A DNA stretch of 59,051 bases from Hyphomicrobiales bacterium (GCA_900472625.1 UCIT01000014.1:1-59051), one strand, 5' to 3'. Positions 36,705 to 45,565 are shown, counted from the stretch's first letter. The notes: generated from the letters alone by a model not told the origin. Made by a program: numbers and translations.

Positions 36705-38204
36705 CTATCTCGGATAAATCCAGACGTACCCGAACGCCCGCGTGTCCTCCGGCCGACCGTGGGCGTAAGGAACGTTGGCGCTCTTTACGTCTGCGGGCAC
36801 ATACTGCGGGCCGAGGTTGTCGCGGATCCAGTCATCCAGCGACTGTGGTAGGACGTTTTTCCCGTCATCCGCGAACCAGGCGACGAGGATCGGCTTTTCG
36901 GCTGTCCATTCGTAGCCAATCTTCAGGTTGCCGAAGAAGGTGGATATGGCGGGAACATCGGGAAGTTGCAGGTGCAGGTTGCCCGACGGCAGCCAGCCGT
37001 CGGTGAGAAGCAGACCAGGTCTCTTTCCCTCTGCGGATACGATCTGATCGACGAAGTCCCTGTAGGGAATGTTGAGGTTCTCGTAACGCCCGAACAGCAG
37101 CGGCATGGTCGGCCGCAGGGCGAACATCGGCAGCGTCAGCGCCATGACGACGAAAGGCGCCCAGAAGAACCGTTTCGCGAAATCCTGCGATTTCACGCCG
37201 CCCGCCTCCATCTTCACGCACCAGGCGATGGGTGCAATGAACAGGAACGGCAGCATCCAGCGGTCGCGCATGGCCGTGATGCCGATGGCGAAGATCATCG
37301 CCAGAACGGAAAGCGCGATCACCACGAAGACGGTGTCGAAGAACCGCGACCACAACGTAGAAGTCCTGAGGTTGCGTATGAACGGTTTGCCGAAGACGAT
37401 GCTGTAGATAAGAAAGCTTGGTCCAAGGATGACGACCACAAGCTCGAAGAACTCGTAGGGACCCTTGAAGAACTTCGCCAGCGCGCCGGCGGGCGCATCC
37501 GTCGCCATCATGCTCAACGTTCGGTCGGAGGCGACACCGACGTTCTCGATCAGCCAGAGCCCGTGTGGAAGTAAGAGAAGCAGCGAGACCGCGATCGACA
37601 GCAGGAAGCGGCGGTCGAACAGGCGGGCCTTGCCCTCGGGGTGCAGCCACACGGCCACCAGCGTGCCGACAACGACCAGCGCGAAATTGTACTTGGACAT
37701 CATGCCCAGCGCCAGCGACACACCGATCATCAGGTAGGAGGCGAGCGATGGCGCCTTGAGCGTCTTGATCGTGCTCCACAGCAGCAGGTTGATCATCAGC
37801 ATCTGCATGACCGTGTGGGTCAGGTCACGCTGCGCTTGCCAGAAGACTTGGGGGATCGTCAGCAGCGTCAGCGTCGCAATGACGGCAAACAGGCGGTCTT
37901 CGAGCACCAGCTTGGCAAGCTTGTAATAGGTGACGAAGAGCAGGAACAGCACGATGCTCTTCGGCGCCGCCACCGTCGCGACCGACAGGCCGAAGATCGA
38001 GACGAATATGGACTGCAGCCAGTTGAACAGCGGCGGCTGCGTGTCGTAGCCGGTCGTCAGCCACTGCGAGAAGAAGGCCTGCTGCGATTCATCGACCCGC
38101 AGTGCATCCGGCAGGACAAAGACGCGGATGAGAAAGCCCAGAAGAAAATAGCCGGCCAGAAGCCAGACGACGGTATCGGGCCTGCGCACCAGCAGACTAC
38201 GCAT
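36705..38204 (-). CDS. ArnT/GT39-type membrane glycosyltransferase
   Basis: An integral membrane protein of about 499 residues with roughly ten hydrophobic segments and the N-terminal acidic motif of GT-C enzymes (LPDALRVDESQQAFFSQWL, with the Asp-Glu pair in the first outer loop). Such enzymes move a sugar from a polyprenyl phosphate to lipid A, core or another envelope acceptor. The ATG at 38204 overlaps the end of the upstream GT2 gene, so the two are coupled; a TTG at 38219 is less likely. In Rhizobium the RgtA-D galacturonosyltransferases are of this type, and this may be one of them or a paralog. Confidence 0.85.
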   Translation of the reverse strand: MRSLLVRRPDTVVWLLAGYFLLGFLIRVFVLPDALRVDESQQAFFSQWLTTGYDTQPPLFNWLQSIFVSIFGLSVATVAAPKSIVLFLLFVTYYKLAKLVLEDRLFAVIATLTLLTIPQVFWQAQRDLTHTVMQMLMINLLLWSTIKTLKAPSLASYLMIGVSLALGMMSKYNFALVVVGTLVAVWLHPEGKARLFDRRFLLSIAVSLLLLLPHGLWLIENVGVASDRTLSMMATDAPAGALAKFFKGPYEFFELVVVILGPSFLIYSIVFGKPFIRNLRTSTLWSRFFDTVFVVIALSVLAMIFAIGITAMRDRWMLPFLFIAPIAWCVKMEAGGVKSQDFAKRFFWAPFVVMALTLPMFALRPTMPLLFGRYENLNIPYRDFVDQIVSAEGKRPGLLLTDGWLPSGNLHLQLPDVPAISTFFGNLKIGYEWTAEKPILVAWFADDGKNVLPQSLDDWIRDNLGPQYVPADVKSANVPYAHGRPEDTRAFGYVWIYPR

Positions 38205-39216
38205 TCTCGCTGCCACCAAAGATCTTCTGGACGATGTAGTTCGGTGACTCGTCGTCGCGATAGTAGGTTCGCGCGATCATCTCGGCCAGAATGCCTGTGG
38301 TGATCAGCTGCACTGAAGACAACAACAGGACGACGCCGACCATCAGCATGGGACGGGTGCCGATGTCGTTGCCCATGATGAACTTGTCGAAAAACAGATA
38401 AAGCAGGATCAATCCCGACAGCGCGCCGAGGCCAAGGCCGAGCGAGCCGAAGAAGTGACCTGGGCGCGCCTTGTAACGCATGAAGAACATCACCGAGAGC
38501 AGGTCGAGGATGACGCGGAAGGTCCGCGAAATGCCGTACTTCGATTGGCCGTGCTGGCGCGCGTGGTGGGTGACGACCATCTCGCCGATGCGCGAGCTCG
38601 GAACGACGCCCGCGACCCAGGCCGGGATGAAGCGGTGCATCTCGCCCATCAGCTTGACCTGCTTGATGATCTCGGCGCGGTAGATCTTCAGGCTGCAGCC
38701 GTAGTCGTGCAGCTTCACACCGGTGATCCGGCCGATCAGGTAGTTTGCGCACCAAGAGGGAATCTTGCGCAGCAGCAGCCCGTCCTGCCGGTTCTTGCGC
38801 CAGCCGACGAGAAGGTCGAGTTCGCGGCGCTCGAGTTCGGCGACCATGCCGGGAATGTCGTTGGGATCGTTCTGCAGGTCGCCGTCCATGGTGGCGATCA
38901 GGCGGCCGGTAGCGGTGTCGATACCAGCCTGCATGGCGGCCGTCTGGCCGAAATTGCGTTGCAGTGCGACGATCTTCAGCGACAAGCCTTCGCGATCGAC
39001 ATGTTTGCGCGCATTGACCAAAGTCGCATCGGTGCTGCCGTCATCGACCAGGATCAGTTCCCAGCGGCTCGGATAGCCAGTCATCGCCGTGCAGATGCGA
39101 TCGACCAGCGGGCCGACGCTCTCCTCTTCGTTGAAGATGGGCACGACCAGCGATAATTCGAGCGGAGCGGTGGCGTCGATCACGCCGGAAAGTGACTCAG
39201 CCGTTGTCTGCAACAC
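38197..39216 (-). CDS. Polyprenyl-phosphate glycosyltransferase (GT2, ArnC/DPM1-like)
   Basis: A 339-residue GT2 enzyme that would charge a polyprenyl phosphate with a sugar at the inner face of the membrane. The GT-A domain has LSLVVPIFNEEESVGPLVD, ILVDDGSTDATLV, ATMDGDLQNDPNDIP (the DGDLQ motif) and HHARQHGQSKYGISRT. Two C-terminal membrane helices lie near 235-262 and 270-300. It is the first gene of a coupled pair with the GT39 enzyme. By family and context it resembles RgtE, the rhizobial dodecaprenyl-phosphate galacturonate synthase, but the sugar cannot be proven from sequence. Confidence 0.88.
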   Translation of the reverse strand: MLQTTAESLSGVIDATAPLELSLVVPIFNEEESVGPLVDRICTAMTGYPSRWELILVDDGSTDATLVNARKHVDREGLSLKIVALQRNFGQTAAMQAGIDTATGRLIATMDGDLQNDPNDIPGMVAELERRELDLLVGWRKNRQDGLLLRKIPSWCANYLIGRITGVKLHDYGCSLKIYRAEIIKQVKLMGEMHRFIPAWVAGVVPSSRIGEMVVTHHARQHGQSKYGISRTFRVILDLLSVMFFMRYKARPGHFFGSLGLGLGALSGLILLYLFFDKFIMGNDIGTRPMLMVGVVLLLSSVQLITTGILAEMIARTYYRDDESPNYIVQKIFGGSENA

Positions 39217-39282
39217 GTATTTCTCCTAAAACGCCGCCCAGTGGTGCCGCTCTTCTGTCGGCCGAAGGCAGGAAGCTAGTAC

Positions 39283-40242
39283 ATGAAGTCTCCGGTGGTT
39301 GCCAGCCGACAATCCTGGTTTGCGCGCAATCGCATGCCGCTGTTCACTGTCATAATTGTCCTGGCCTACGCGATCTTCATCGAATGGTTCTGGGGCTGGT
39401 CGTCGATCCTGGCGCAATGGACCGCGGTCGGCGCTTTCCCGATCGTCGCGGCACTCGTGCTTCTGACCGCCACCTATTTCCTGCGCACCTGGCGCATCTA
39501 CGACTACTTCCCGCACGAGACGCGCGGCCGCTTCGGGTCCTTGTTTCGCGTCACGCAGGTTCACAACCTGCTGAACATCATGCTCCCCTTCCGTGCCGGA
39601 GAAACCAGTTTTCCGTTGCTGATGCGCACGGAGTTCGCCATTCCCCTGACACGCGGCACATCGGCCCTGTTGGTGATGCGGCTGCTTGACCTCCACGCGC
39701 TGCTGGCCGCCGCTGGTATCGGCTTTGCCATGGCGTCGTCGCACGCGGTGCTTGCATGGTTTGCCTGGGCCGTGTTCCTGCTGTTGCCGGTCGCCGCTTT
39801 CGCGCTGCGCAAGCCGCTGCTGCGTGTAGCCGCCAAGCGCCTTCCGGCCAAGCTTCAGCGCTTTGTCGCCGAGATCGAGAACGGGCTGCCTTCTGATGCG
39901 GTGGCCTTTGCCCGCGCCTGGGGCATGACCGTCGTCAATTGGCTGGTGAAAGTGCTGGTGCTGGCCTGGGCTCTGCGGCTGATGGGCGTACTGCCGATGG
40001 CGGCAAGCTTTGGCGGCGCGCTGGGCGGCGAATTGTCGTCGGTTCTGCCGATGCATGCCCCGGGCGGGGTCGGCACCTATCCGGCCGGCATCACGGCAGG
40101 GGCGGTCGCCTTGGGAGCGCCGAGCGAGGCGGCGGCGCTGGCGTCACTTGCCCAGGCCAGCATCAACGCGCATCTGTTGATCATCGTGTCCGCGCTCACA
40201 GGTACAGCGATCTCGCTTCCGCTCGGCCGCCGCAAGTCCTGA
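39283..40242 (+). CDS. Flippase-like membrane protein (UPF0104/lysylphosphatidylglycerol synthase TM family)
   Basis: A 319-residue protein with about eight hydrophobic segments and the UPF0104/AglD-type pattern (LFRVTQVHNLLNIMLPFRAG in the first half, LSSVLPMHAPGGVGTYPAG in the second). The family includes the membrane half of MprF and presumed polyprenyl-lipid flippases. It is divergent from the GT2/GT39 pair by 66 bp. A role in moving the polyprenyl-phosphate sugar across the membrane is an attractive inference from this context, not shown by sequence. It converges on amn. Confidence 0.82.
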   Translation: MKSPVVASRQSWFARNRMPLFTVIIVLAYAIFIEWFWGWSSILAQWTAVGAFPIVAALVLLTATYFLRTWRIYDYFPHETRGRFGSLFRVTQVHNLLNIMLPFRAGETSFPLLMRTEFAIPLTRGTSALLVMRLLDLHALLAAAGIGFAMASSHAVLAWFAWAVFLLLPVAAFALRKPLLRVAAKRLPAKLQRFVAEIENGLPSDAVAFARAWGMTVVNWLVKVLVLAWALRLMGVLPMAASFGGALGGELSSVLPMHAPGGVGTYPAGITAGAVALGAPSEAAALASLAQASINAHLLIIVSALTGTAISLPLGRRKS

Positions 40243-40271
40243 TCACGGCTGAAAGCCGCCTCGCGGACGGC

Positions 40272-41774
40272 CTATTGGAAGGCCGTCTCGAAGAAGCTAC
40301 GGAGCTTGCGCGAATGCAGCGTTTCCGGCGGCATGGCGGCCAGCTTCTGCACGGCGCGAATACCGATCTGCAGATGCTGGTTCACCTGCGTCCGATAGAA
40401 GTTCGTGGCCATGCCCGGCAGCTTCAGTTCGCCATGAAGCGGCTTGTCGGAGACGCACAAAAGCGTTCCGTAGGGCACGCGGAAGCGGAAGCCGTTGGCG
40501 GCAATGGTCGCCGATTCCATGTCGAGAGCGATTGCGCGCGCCTGAGACAGCCGTTTCACCGGCCCGCGCTGATCGCGCAGTTCCCAGTTGCGGTTGTCGA
40601 TTGTGCCGACGGTGCCGGTGCGCATGATGCGCTTGAGCTCGAAGCCCTCGTAGCCGGTGATCTCGGCAACCGCCGCCTCCAACGCCACCTGCACTTCGGC
40701 CAACGCCGGGATCGGCACCCAGACCGGCAGGTCGTCGTCGAGAACGTGATCCTCGCGCATATAGGCGTGCGCGAGAACATAGTCGCCGAGCCGCTGGCTG
40801 TTGCGAAGACCCGCGCAGTGACCGAGCATCAGCCAGGCATGCGGGCGCAGCACGGCAACGTGGTCGGTGATCGTCTTGGCGTTGGAGGGGCCGACGCCGA
40901 TGTTGATCATGGTGATCCCGGCATGGCCCTTCTTCTTCAGGTGATAGGCCGGCATCTGAGGCAGGCGCGTGAAGGCAACATCCGTTTCAGGCGTGCTCGA
41001 CCCGGCATGCGTGATGATGTTGCCGGGCTCGACAAAGCAGGTGTATCCATCGCCGCCATCGGCCATCAGTTTGCGCGCCCAGGCGCAGAACTCGTCGATG
41101 TAGAACTGGTAGTTGGTGAACAGCACAAAATTCTGGAAATGCTGGGCGCTGGTCGCCGTATAGTGCGACAAGCGCGCCAGCGAGTAGTCGATACGCTGTG
41201 CCGTGAATGGCGCCAGCGGCGACGGCTCGCCGGGTGGCGGGATGTATTCGCCATTGGCGATCTCGTCATCGGTGGTGTTGAGGTCAGGCGTGTCGAACAA
41301 GTCGCGCATCGGGACGTCGACAAAGGCGGACGCCGATGCCTCGACATGCGCACCCTCGCCAAAGGCGAAATGCAGCGGGATCGGTGTTGTAGATTCGGAG
41401 ACGACGACGGGCACATTGTGATTGCGCATCAGGTGTCCGAGCTGTTCCTTCAGATAATGTCGGAACAGCGATGGACGGGTGATCGTCGTCGTGTAGATGC
41501 CGGGGGCCGTTACATGGCCGTAGGACAGGCGGGTGTCGATATGCCCGAAGCTCGTGGTCTCGATGCTGACCTGGGGATAGAAGGCGCGGTAGCGCGAGGT
41601 GATCGGCGCACCCTTCGCCAGTTCGGCGAAGTTCTCGATCAGGAAGGCCGTGTTGCGCTCGTAAAGCTCGGTCAGCGCATCGACGGCCTGGACGGGGTCG
41701 TCGAAGCTCTTCGGCACGAACGGAGTCGGGGATGAGATGTCGAGGGCGGCAGAAGGAGAGATTCGTTTGCTCAT
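40272..41774 (-). CDS. amn: AMP nucleosidase
   Basis: Hydrolyses AMP to adenine and ribose 5-phosphate in purine salvage and energy control. At 500 residues it matches proteobacterial Amn, with an N-terminal Amn-specific domain (about 20-180) and a C-terminal nucleoside phosphorylase-like domain. In the latter GITMINIGVGPSNAKTITDH, LMLGHCAGLRNSQRLGDYVL and ALDMESATIAANGFRFRVPY are typical; the DMES stretch contains the catalytic-domain acidic residues. It stands alone. An 8-bp hairpin (40266-40287) overlaps its stop codon and may end transcripts from both convergent genes. Confidence 0.95.
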   Translation of the reverse strand: MSKRISPSAALDISSPTPFVPKSFDDPVQAVDALTELYERNTAFLIENFAELAKGAPITSRYRAFYPQVSIETTSFGHIDTRLSYGHVTAPGIYTTTITRPSLFRHYLKEQLGHLMRNHNVPVVVSESTTPIPLHFAFGEGAHVEASASAFVDVPMRDLFDTPDLNTTDDEIANGEYIPPPGEPSPLAPFTAQRIDYSLARLSHYTATSAQHFQNFVLFTNYQFYIDEFCAWARKLMADGGDGYTCFVEPGNIITHAGSSTPETDVAFTRLPQMPAYHLKKKGHAGITMINIGVGPSNAKTITDHVAVLRPHAWLMLGHCAGLRNSQRLGDYVLAHAYMREDHVLDDDLPVWVPIPALAEVQVALEAAVAEITGYEGFELKRIMRTGTVGTIDNRNWELRDQRGPVKRLSQARAIALDMESATIAANGFRFRVPYGTLLCVSDKPLHGELKLPGMATNFYRTQVNQHLQIGIRAVQKLAAMPPETLHSRKLRSFFETAFQ

Positions 41775-41858
41775 GAGACATTATAGAGCGTTGTTTTTGA
41801 CAAGCAAACGACGTTGATCGCGGACCGACGGATTAGATGACCGGCGGCCAGGGCTTTG

Positions 41859-42020
41859 TCAGTTCAAGGCGGTGCAAGTCGGGCTGAAGCGATCCGTGCA
41901 GGTGTAGTTCGCGCCGAAATGCGACTGCGCACCGCCGCCGGCATTGCGGTTGACGGCAGCCGAGAACGAGAAGGCGAAGATCGCTGCGAACAGCGTGATG
42001 ATGGTGAAACGTCTTGCCAT
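41859..42020 (-). CDS. Small putative secreted protein
   Basis: A 53-residue protein (from MARRFTI) with a hydrophobic stretch resembling a signal peptide (IITLFAAIFAFSFSAAV) and a short tail with two cysteines (YTCTDRFSPTC). I do not recognise the family. No strong ribosome site precedes this ATG; in-frame ATGs at 42035 and 42047 are alternatives. It may be a real rhizobial orphan or chance; the signal-like N-terminus is the main support. Confidence 0.45.
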   Translation of the reverse strand: MARRFTIITLFAAIFAFSFSAAVNRNAGGGAQSHFGANYTCTDRFSPTCTALN

Positions 42021-42232
42021 GATAAGCACGTCCATGTCCTTGCCCATATCGAAGGTTCGGGTTGTAAAGTGCGTGGCCGATGTCTGGTGTCGGGCAATCA
42101 CTTTAGAATGACATGGTTTTGCCATGGTCCGGCTGAACCGACGCTGAGATGCCGGTTCATCCGCCGTTCATGAAAGCTGAACGGGTTGGGGATGGAATGC
42201 GACGGCCGGGACTGTCGCATCTTTTGTTGACG

Positions 42233-42571
42233 CTAGAGCCGCGTCCACGTCTGCGACTTGCAGAGAATGGCGAGCACGCAGCCCTTCATCTTCAGCGCGT
42301 TTCCATCGATCGTGCCCGAGCCGCTGTACGTCTTGTCGTTGCTGGGGTCGGTGATTTCGCCGGTGTAGCTCCCGCCCGCGCCGGCCAGCGTGCCGATCTT
42401 GCGTCCGGCATATTTTCCGGTTTTCAGAGTAATGCAGTAGCTGCCGCCGCACGAGGCGATCACGGCGGTATCACCGGCGACCGTTTTCCAGTTGCCGACG
42501 ATCGGTTCCTCGGCCTGCGCCAGCGTTGCCGAAAGCGCCAGAGCGCCCGTGATGATGAGAGTGCGGATCAT
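42233..42571 (-). CDS. DUF2147-family secreted protein
   Basis: A 112-residue periplasmic protein. Signal peptide MIRTLIITGALALSATLAQA is followed by the DUF2147 pattern EPIVGNWKT, KTGKYAGRKIGTLAG, YTGEITDPSNDKTYSGSGTI and KMKGCVLAILCKSQTW. Four cysteines could make disulfides. The beta-barrel-like family is common in Rhizobiales and has no assigned function. A GGGAGG-type site precedes the ATG (TCAGGGAGGTAAAAG on the minus strand). Confidence 0.85.
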   Translation of the reverse strand: MIRTLIITGALALSATLAQAEEPIVGNWKTVAGDTAVIASCGGSYCITLKTGKYAGRKIGTLAGAGGSYTGEITDPSNDKTYSGSGTIDGNALKMKGCVLAILCKSQTWTRL

Positions 42572-43007
42572 CTTTTACCTCCCTGATGTCCCATGGTCGC
42601 GAAACTATCTGACGCGAACGTAAACGTAAATATTTGGACTGTCGAAATGCCTGAGAATGCGGGAGCGAAACGTGCTGATAATGGCGCATCTTCATTTCGC
42701 AGCTGATTTCGTAGTGAACGAATGGTTGATTTTGAAGTCTGAATTTTCTCTTAAGCGAACGCCGGAATCCTTAATGCGCAGGCGATCCGATGTTTAACAA
42801 AAACCCAAATTTACCAAGCGTTTGCACTTTGTTTGTCTCAAATTAATCATGCATTTTAGGCGTTTTTTGAAGCCCATGCCGCATAGTGAACCCATCAAAC
42901 GAGCGGGGCAAACCCGCCGAACCGAAGAGACCAGAAGCCGCGTTAGACGGGAAGGCTCGGAGGTAAAACAGGGCAAGTCGACAACAGGCTAAACAGGGAT
43001 AAAACCG
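42572..43007. other. Intergenic region upstream of the Sel1-like gene
   Basis: This 436-bp stretch lies between two divergent genes. It is AT-rich around 42700-42850, consistent with promoters, and contains a small hairpin near 42903-42918. Short open frames are present on the minus strand but have no ribosome site. I see no RNA gene I can name. Confidence 0.45.
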
Positions 43008-43274
43008 ATGGCACGCTTTGAAATGCACAATGCTGAAATGGCCACCATGGGTGGCGAGAACAACGCCGACGTCTTCTGCGAAATGGGTCTGATGTATGCG
43101 ACAGGTCGCGGATGCTCCGTCGATCTCGTCGCGGCCCACAAATGGCTGAACATCGCCGCAATCAAGGGCCACGATCGCGCCGCCGAACTGCGCGCCGATC
43201 TCGCGGCCAGCATGGACAAGATGCAGCTTGCTGAGGCGCTGCGCGCCGCCCGCGAATGGATGACGGTTCACTAA
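43008..43274 (+). CDS. Small Sel1-repeat protein
   Basis: An 88-residue protein containing one clear Sel1/TPR-like helical hairpin: FCEMGLMYATGRGCSVDLVA then AHKWLNIAAIKGHDRAAELR, the alternating small-residue pattern of Sel1 repeats. The C-terminal helix (about 65-86) probably caps it. There is no signal peptide. Small Sel1 proteins like this occur throughout Rhizobiaceae and probably act as protein-binding adaptors; no target is known. A strong terminator follows about 90 bases downstream. Confidence 0.85.
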   Translation: MARFEMHNAEMATMGGENNADVFCEMGLMYATGRGCSVDLVAAHKWLNIAAIKGHDRAAELRADLAASMDKMQLAEALRAAREWMTVH

Positions 43275-43362
43275 GAAATCGTCACCGCCAGTAATTCAAT
43301 AAAAACAATAACCTCGAAGAGGGGAATGGCGAGGCGCATTGCGCGACCTACGCCGACATATC

Positions 43363-43398
43363 GAACCGCGACCGGCAGGAACAAGGCCGGCGCGGTTC
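43363..43398 (+). terminator. Terminator after the Sel1-like gene
   Basis: GAACCGCG pairs with CGCGGTTC and, after a one-base bulge, CCGGC pairs with GCCGG, around a 9-base loop. TTGTCGTTT follows the stem. It separates the Sel1 gene from the convergent hisC fragment. Confidence 0.8.
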
Positions 43399-43411
43399 TT
43401 GTCGTTTGGCC

Positions 43412-43580
43412 TTAGTCGATTGTTTTCAGAACCTGCGGCAGCGCGGATTCGAACAGATCCATATCGGCGGCAGGCCTGACGCTGACGCGAATGCAGCGGT
43501 TGAGCGGTGCGACACCGGGCATGCGGATAACGACACGGTGCTGCAACGTCCGGCCGCCGATCGCCTTGCCGCGGCCGCCA
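43412..43580 (-). pseudogene. Truncated duplicate of the 3' end of the hisC-like aminotransferase gene
   Basis: The minus-strand frame ending at 43412 encodes the last 38 residues of the HisC-like protein with 35 identities to the intact copy at 44453-45565 (shared core IRMPGVAPLNRCIRVSV and PAADMDLFESALPQVLK). Nucleotide similarity begins in the noncoding sequence downstream of the stop (TGTCGTTT in both) and fades near 43580. The first nine-tenths of the gene is missing here, so this is a non-functional remnant. It marks one side of the segment carrying the cytochrome c gene. Confidence 0.9.
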
Positions 43581-43843
43581 CGCTTGTATTCGCGATGTTT
43601 GTTAAGGCCTCTTGACCCAAAAACATCGGAACGAATCCCTCGAATCGAGGGGCTGTTCACCTTCTAATCGTTCGGCTGAACCCGACACGTTCAACGTCAC
43701 GGACCAGCTCTTCAGGGCGGCGACCCTTCCTGTCCAAAATGTTTCAAATGTAACCACTTCCCTCGAATACACACCGAAAATGACACAAGCCACTTATCTC
43801 CGCCGTTCATATCCATCCTCAGTTCCACACGTGAGGAGATGTC

Positions 43844-44371
43844 ATGGCCGTTCGACTCTTTCTACTGTCCGTCTCAGCGCAGCGAAAATTCGCTAAGGCG
43901 CCTCTCGTCTTCGGTTTGCTTCTGATCGCCTCCCATTCCGTTGCGGCAGAAACACCCGTCGAGCGTGGAAAATATCTTGTCGGAATCGGTGGCTGCAACG
44001 ACTGCCACACCCCCGGATATTTTCTAGGAAAGCCCGATGCAAATCGCTTTTTGGCGGGCTCCGACGTGGGCTTTTTTGTCCCCGGATTGGGAACGTTTGT
44101 AGGCCCCAACCTGACAAGCGACAAGGAGACCGGGCTGGGGCTTTGGTCTCAGGACGAGATCGTCGCAGCGATCCAGGCCGGCGTTACCCCGGATGGACGC
44201 GAACTGGCGCCCATGATGCCATGGGCAGCCTTTGCCAAGCTCACGAAAGCCGATGCATATGTCATCGCCGCCTATCTGAAATCATTGCCGCCGGTCAAAC
44301 ACCAAGTCGCTGGGCCGTTCGGCCCAACGGAAGCGGTTACCATTCCTGTGCTTAAAGTGGTCGCGCCATAA
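43844..44371 (+). CDS. Secreted c-type cytochrome, single heme
   Basis: A 175-residue protein with an N-terminal signal or anchor (APLVFGLLLIASHSVAA) and one heme-attachment motif, GCNDCHTPGY, at about residue 50. NLTSDKETGLGLWSQDEIVA, ELAPMMPWAAFAKL (candidate axial Met) and DAYVIAAYLKSLPPV match the cytochrome c domain found in alcohol/aldehyde dehydrogenase subunits and in free periplasmic cytochromes. GAGGAG precedes the ATG. No dehydrogenase is adjacent. It sits between a hisC-tail remnant and the intact hisC-like gene, and runs such as CTTTTTTG make it look less GC-rich than its neighbours, so it may be an insertion. Confidence 0.88.
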   Translation: MAVRLFLLSVSAQRKFAKAPLVFGLLLIASHSVAAETPVERGKYLVGIGGCNDCHTPGYFLGKPDANRFLAGSDVGFFVPGLGTFVGPNLTSDKETGLGLWSQDEIVAAIQAGVTPDGRELAPMMPWAAFAKLTKADAYVIAAYLKSLPPVKHQVAGPFGPTEAVTIPVLKVVAP

Positions 44372-44452
44372 TCGACCATGGGATGCAGTTTGACACTCGA
44401 CATCATCGAGAGCCGATGTCGTCGGGTCCGTTGCGGCTCCTGTCGTTTATGC

Positions 44453-45565
44453 TCAGCCGATCGCTTTCAGAACCTGCGGCAGCGCGGATTCGAACAGATC
44501 CATATCGGCGGCAGGCCCGACGCTCACGCGAATGCAGCGGTTGAGCGGCGCGACACCCGGCATGCGGATGAACACGCCATGCTGCATCAGCCCATCCACG
44601 ATCGCCTTGGCGTAGGTGCCATCGCGGCCGGCATCGATGGCAACGAAGTTGGTCGCCGACGGCAGCGGCGCAAGACCGTTGGCCTTGGCGATGGCAGCAA
44701 TCCGGTCCCGCGCAGCATGAATATTCGCGACCACCTCCCGCAGATAGGCCTGATCCTTGACGGCGGCCAGCGCGGCTGCCGTCGCCAGGCGGTTCATGCC
44801 GAAATGGTTGCGGATCTTGTCGAAAGCGAGCGCCGTGCCCGGCGTCGAGATGGCATATCCGACACGGGCGCCGGCCAGGCCATAGGCCTTGGAGAAGGTG
44901 CGCGTGCGGATGACATTCGGCAGATCGATCAACGAGGCGATCGACGGCAATGCGTCTGCCGGTCCGGTCTCGCTATAGGCTTCGTCGAGAACCAGCAGTG
45001 TCGTCTCCGGCAGCGCACGCGCGAAGGAGATCACGCTGTCGGCATCCCACCAGCTTCCCATTGGATTGTCGGGGTTGGCGAGGTAGACTAGCTGCGCGTT
45101 CTCGCGTTTGACCGCTTCCAGCAGCCCGCCGAGATCCTCGCGATCCCCCGCATAGGGAACAGTGACGAGGCGACCGCCAAACCCGGCGACATGGAAATTG
45201 AACGTCGGGTAGCCGCCGAACGAGGTGACGACAGGTGCCCCGGGATCGATCACCAGCCGCACGATCTGGCCCAGCAGCTCATCGACGCCACCGCCGATTG
45301 CGATATTGGCCGAGGAGGTGCCGAGATGCGCGGCCAGCGCCTGCTTCAATTCGTAGTTTTCCGGATCGCTGTACTTCCAGATGTCGCCCGCCTGTTCGCG
45401 CATGACCTCAAGCACCGATGGCGCCGGGCCGAATCCGTTTTCATTGGCGCCGATGCGAGCCTTGGCAACGAGGCCGCGCTGACGCTCGATCGCTTCCGGG
45501 CCGACGAAGGGAACTGTGGAGGGCAGGGCGCTGACAAGCGGTGTGAAGCGCGAGAAGGCAGTCAT
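44453..45565 (-). CDS. HisC-like pyridoxal-phosphate aminotransferase (histidinol-phosphate aminotransferase family)
   Basis: A class I/II aminotransferase of 370 residues from the ATG at 45565. It has the HisC pattern: ENGFGPAPSVLEVM, YLANPDNPMGSWW, LLVLDEAYSETG and the PLP-lysine segment TRTFSKAYGLAGARVGYAIS, ending with PGVAPLNRCIRVSVGPAADM. Rhizobia carry several HisC paralogs, some acting on aromatic amino acids, so histidine biosynthesis is not certain for this copy. It is not near other his genes. Part of its 3' end is duplicated about 1 kb away. Confidence 0.88.
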   Translation of the reverse strand: MTAFSRFTPLVSALPSTVPFVGPEAIERQRGLVAKARIGANENGFGPAPSVLEVMREQAGDIWKYSDPENYELKQALAAHLGTSSANIAIGGGVDELLGQIVRLVIDPGAPVVTSFGGYPTFNFHVAGFGGRLVTVPYAGDREDLGGLLEAVKRENAQLVYLANPDNPMGSWWDADSVISFARALPETTLLVLDEAYSETGPADALPSIASLIDLPNVIRTRTFSKAYGLAGARVGYAISTPGTALAFDKIRNHFGMNRLATAAALAAVKDQAYLREVVANIHAARDRIAAIAKANGLAPLPSATNFVAIDAGRDGTYAKAIVDGLMQHGVFIRMPGVAPLNRCIRVSVGPAADMDLFESALPQVLKAIG

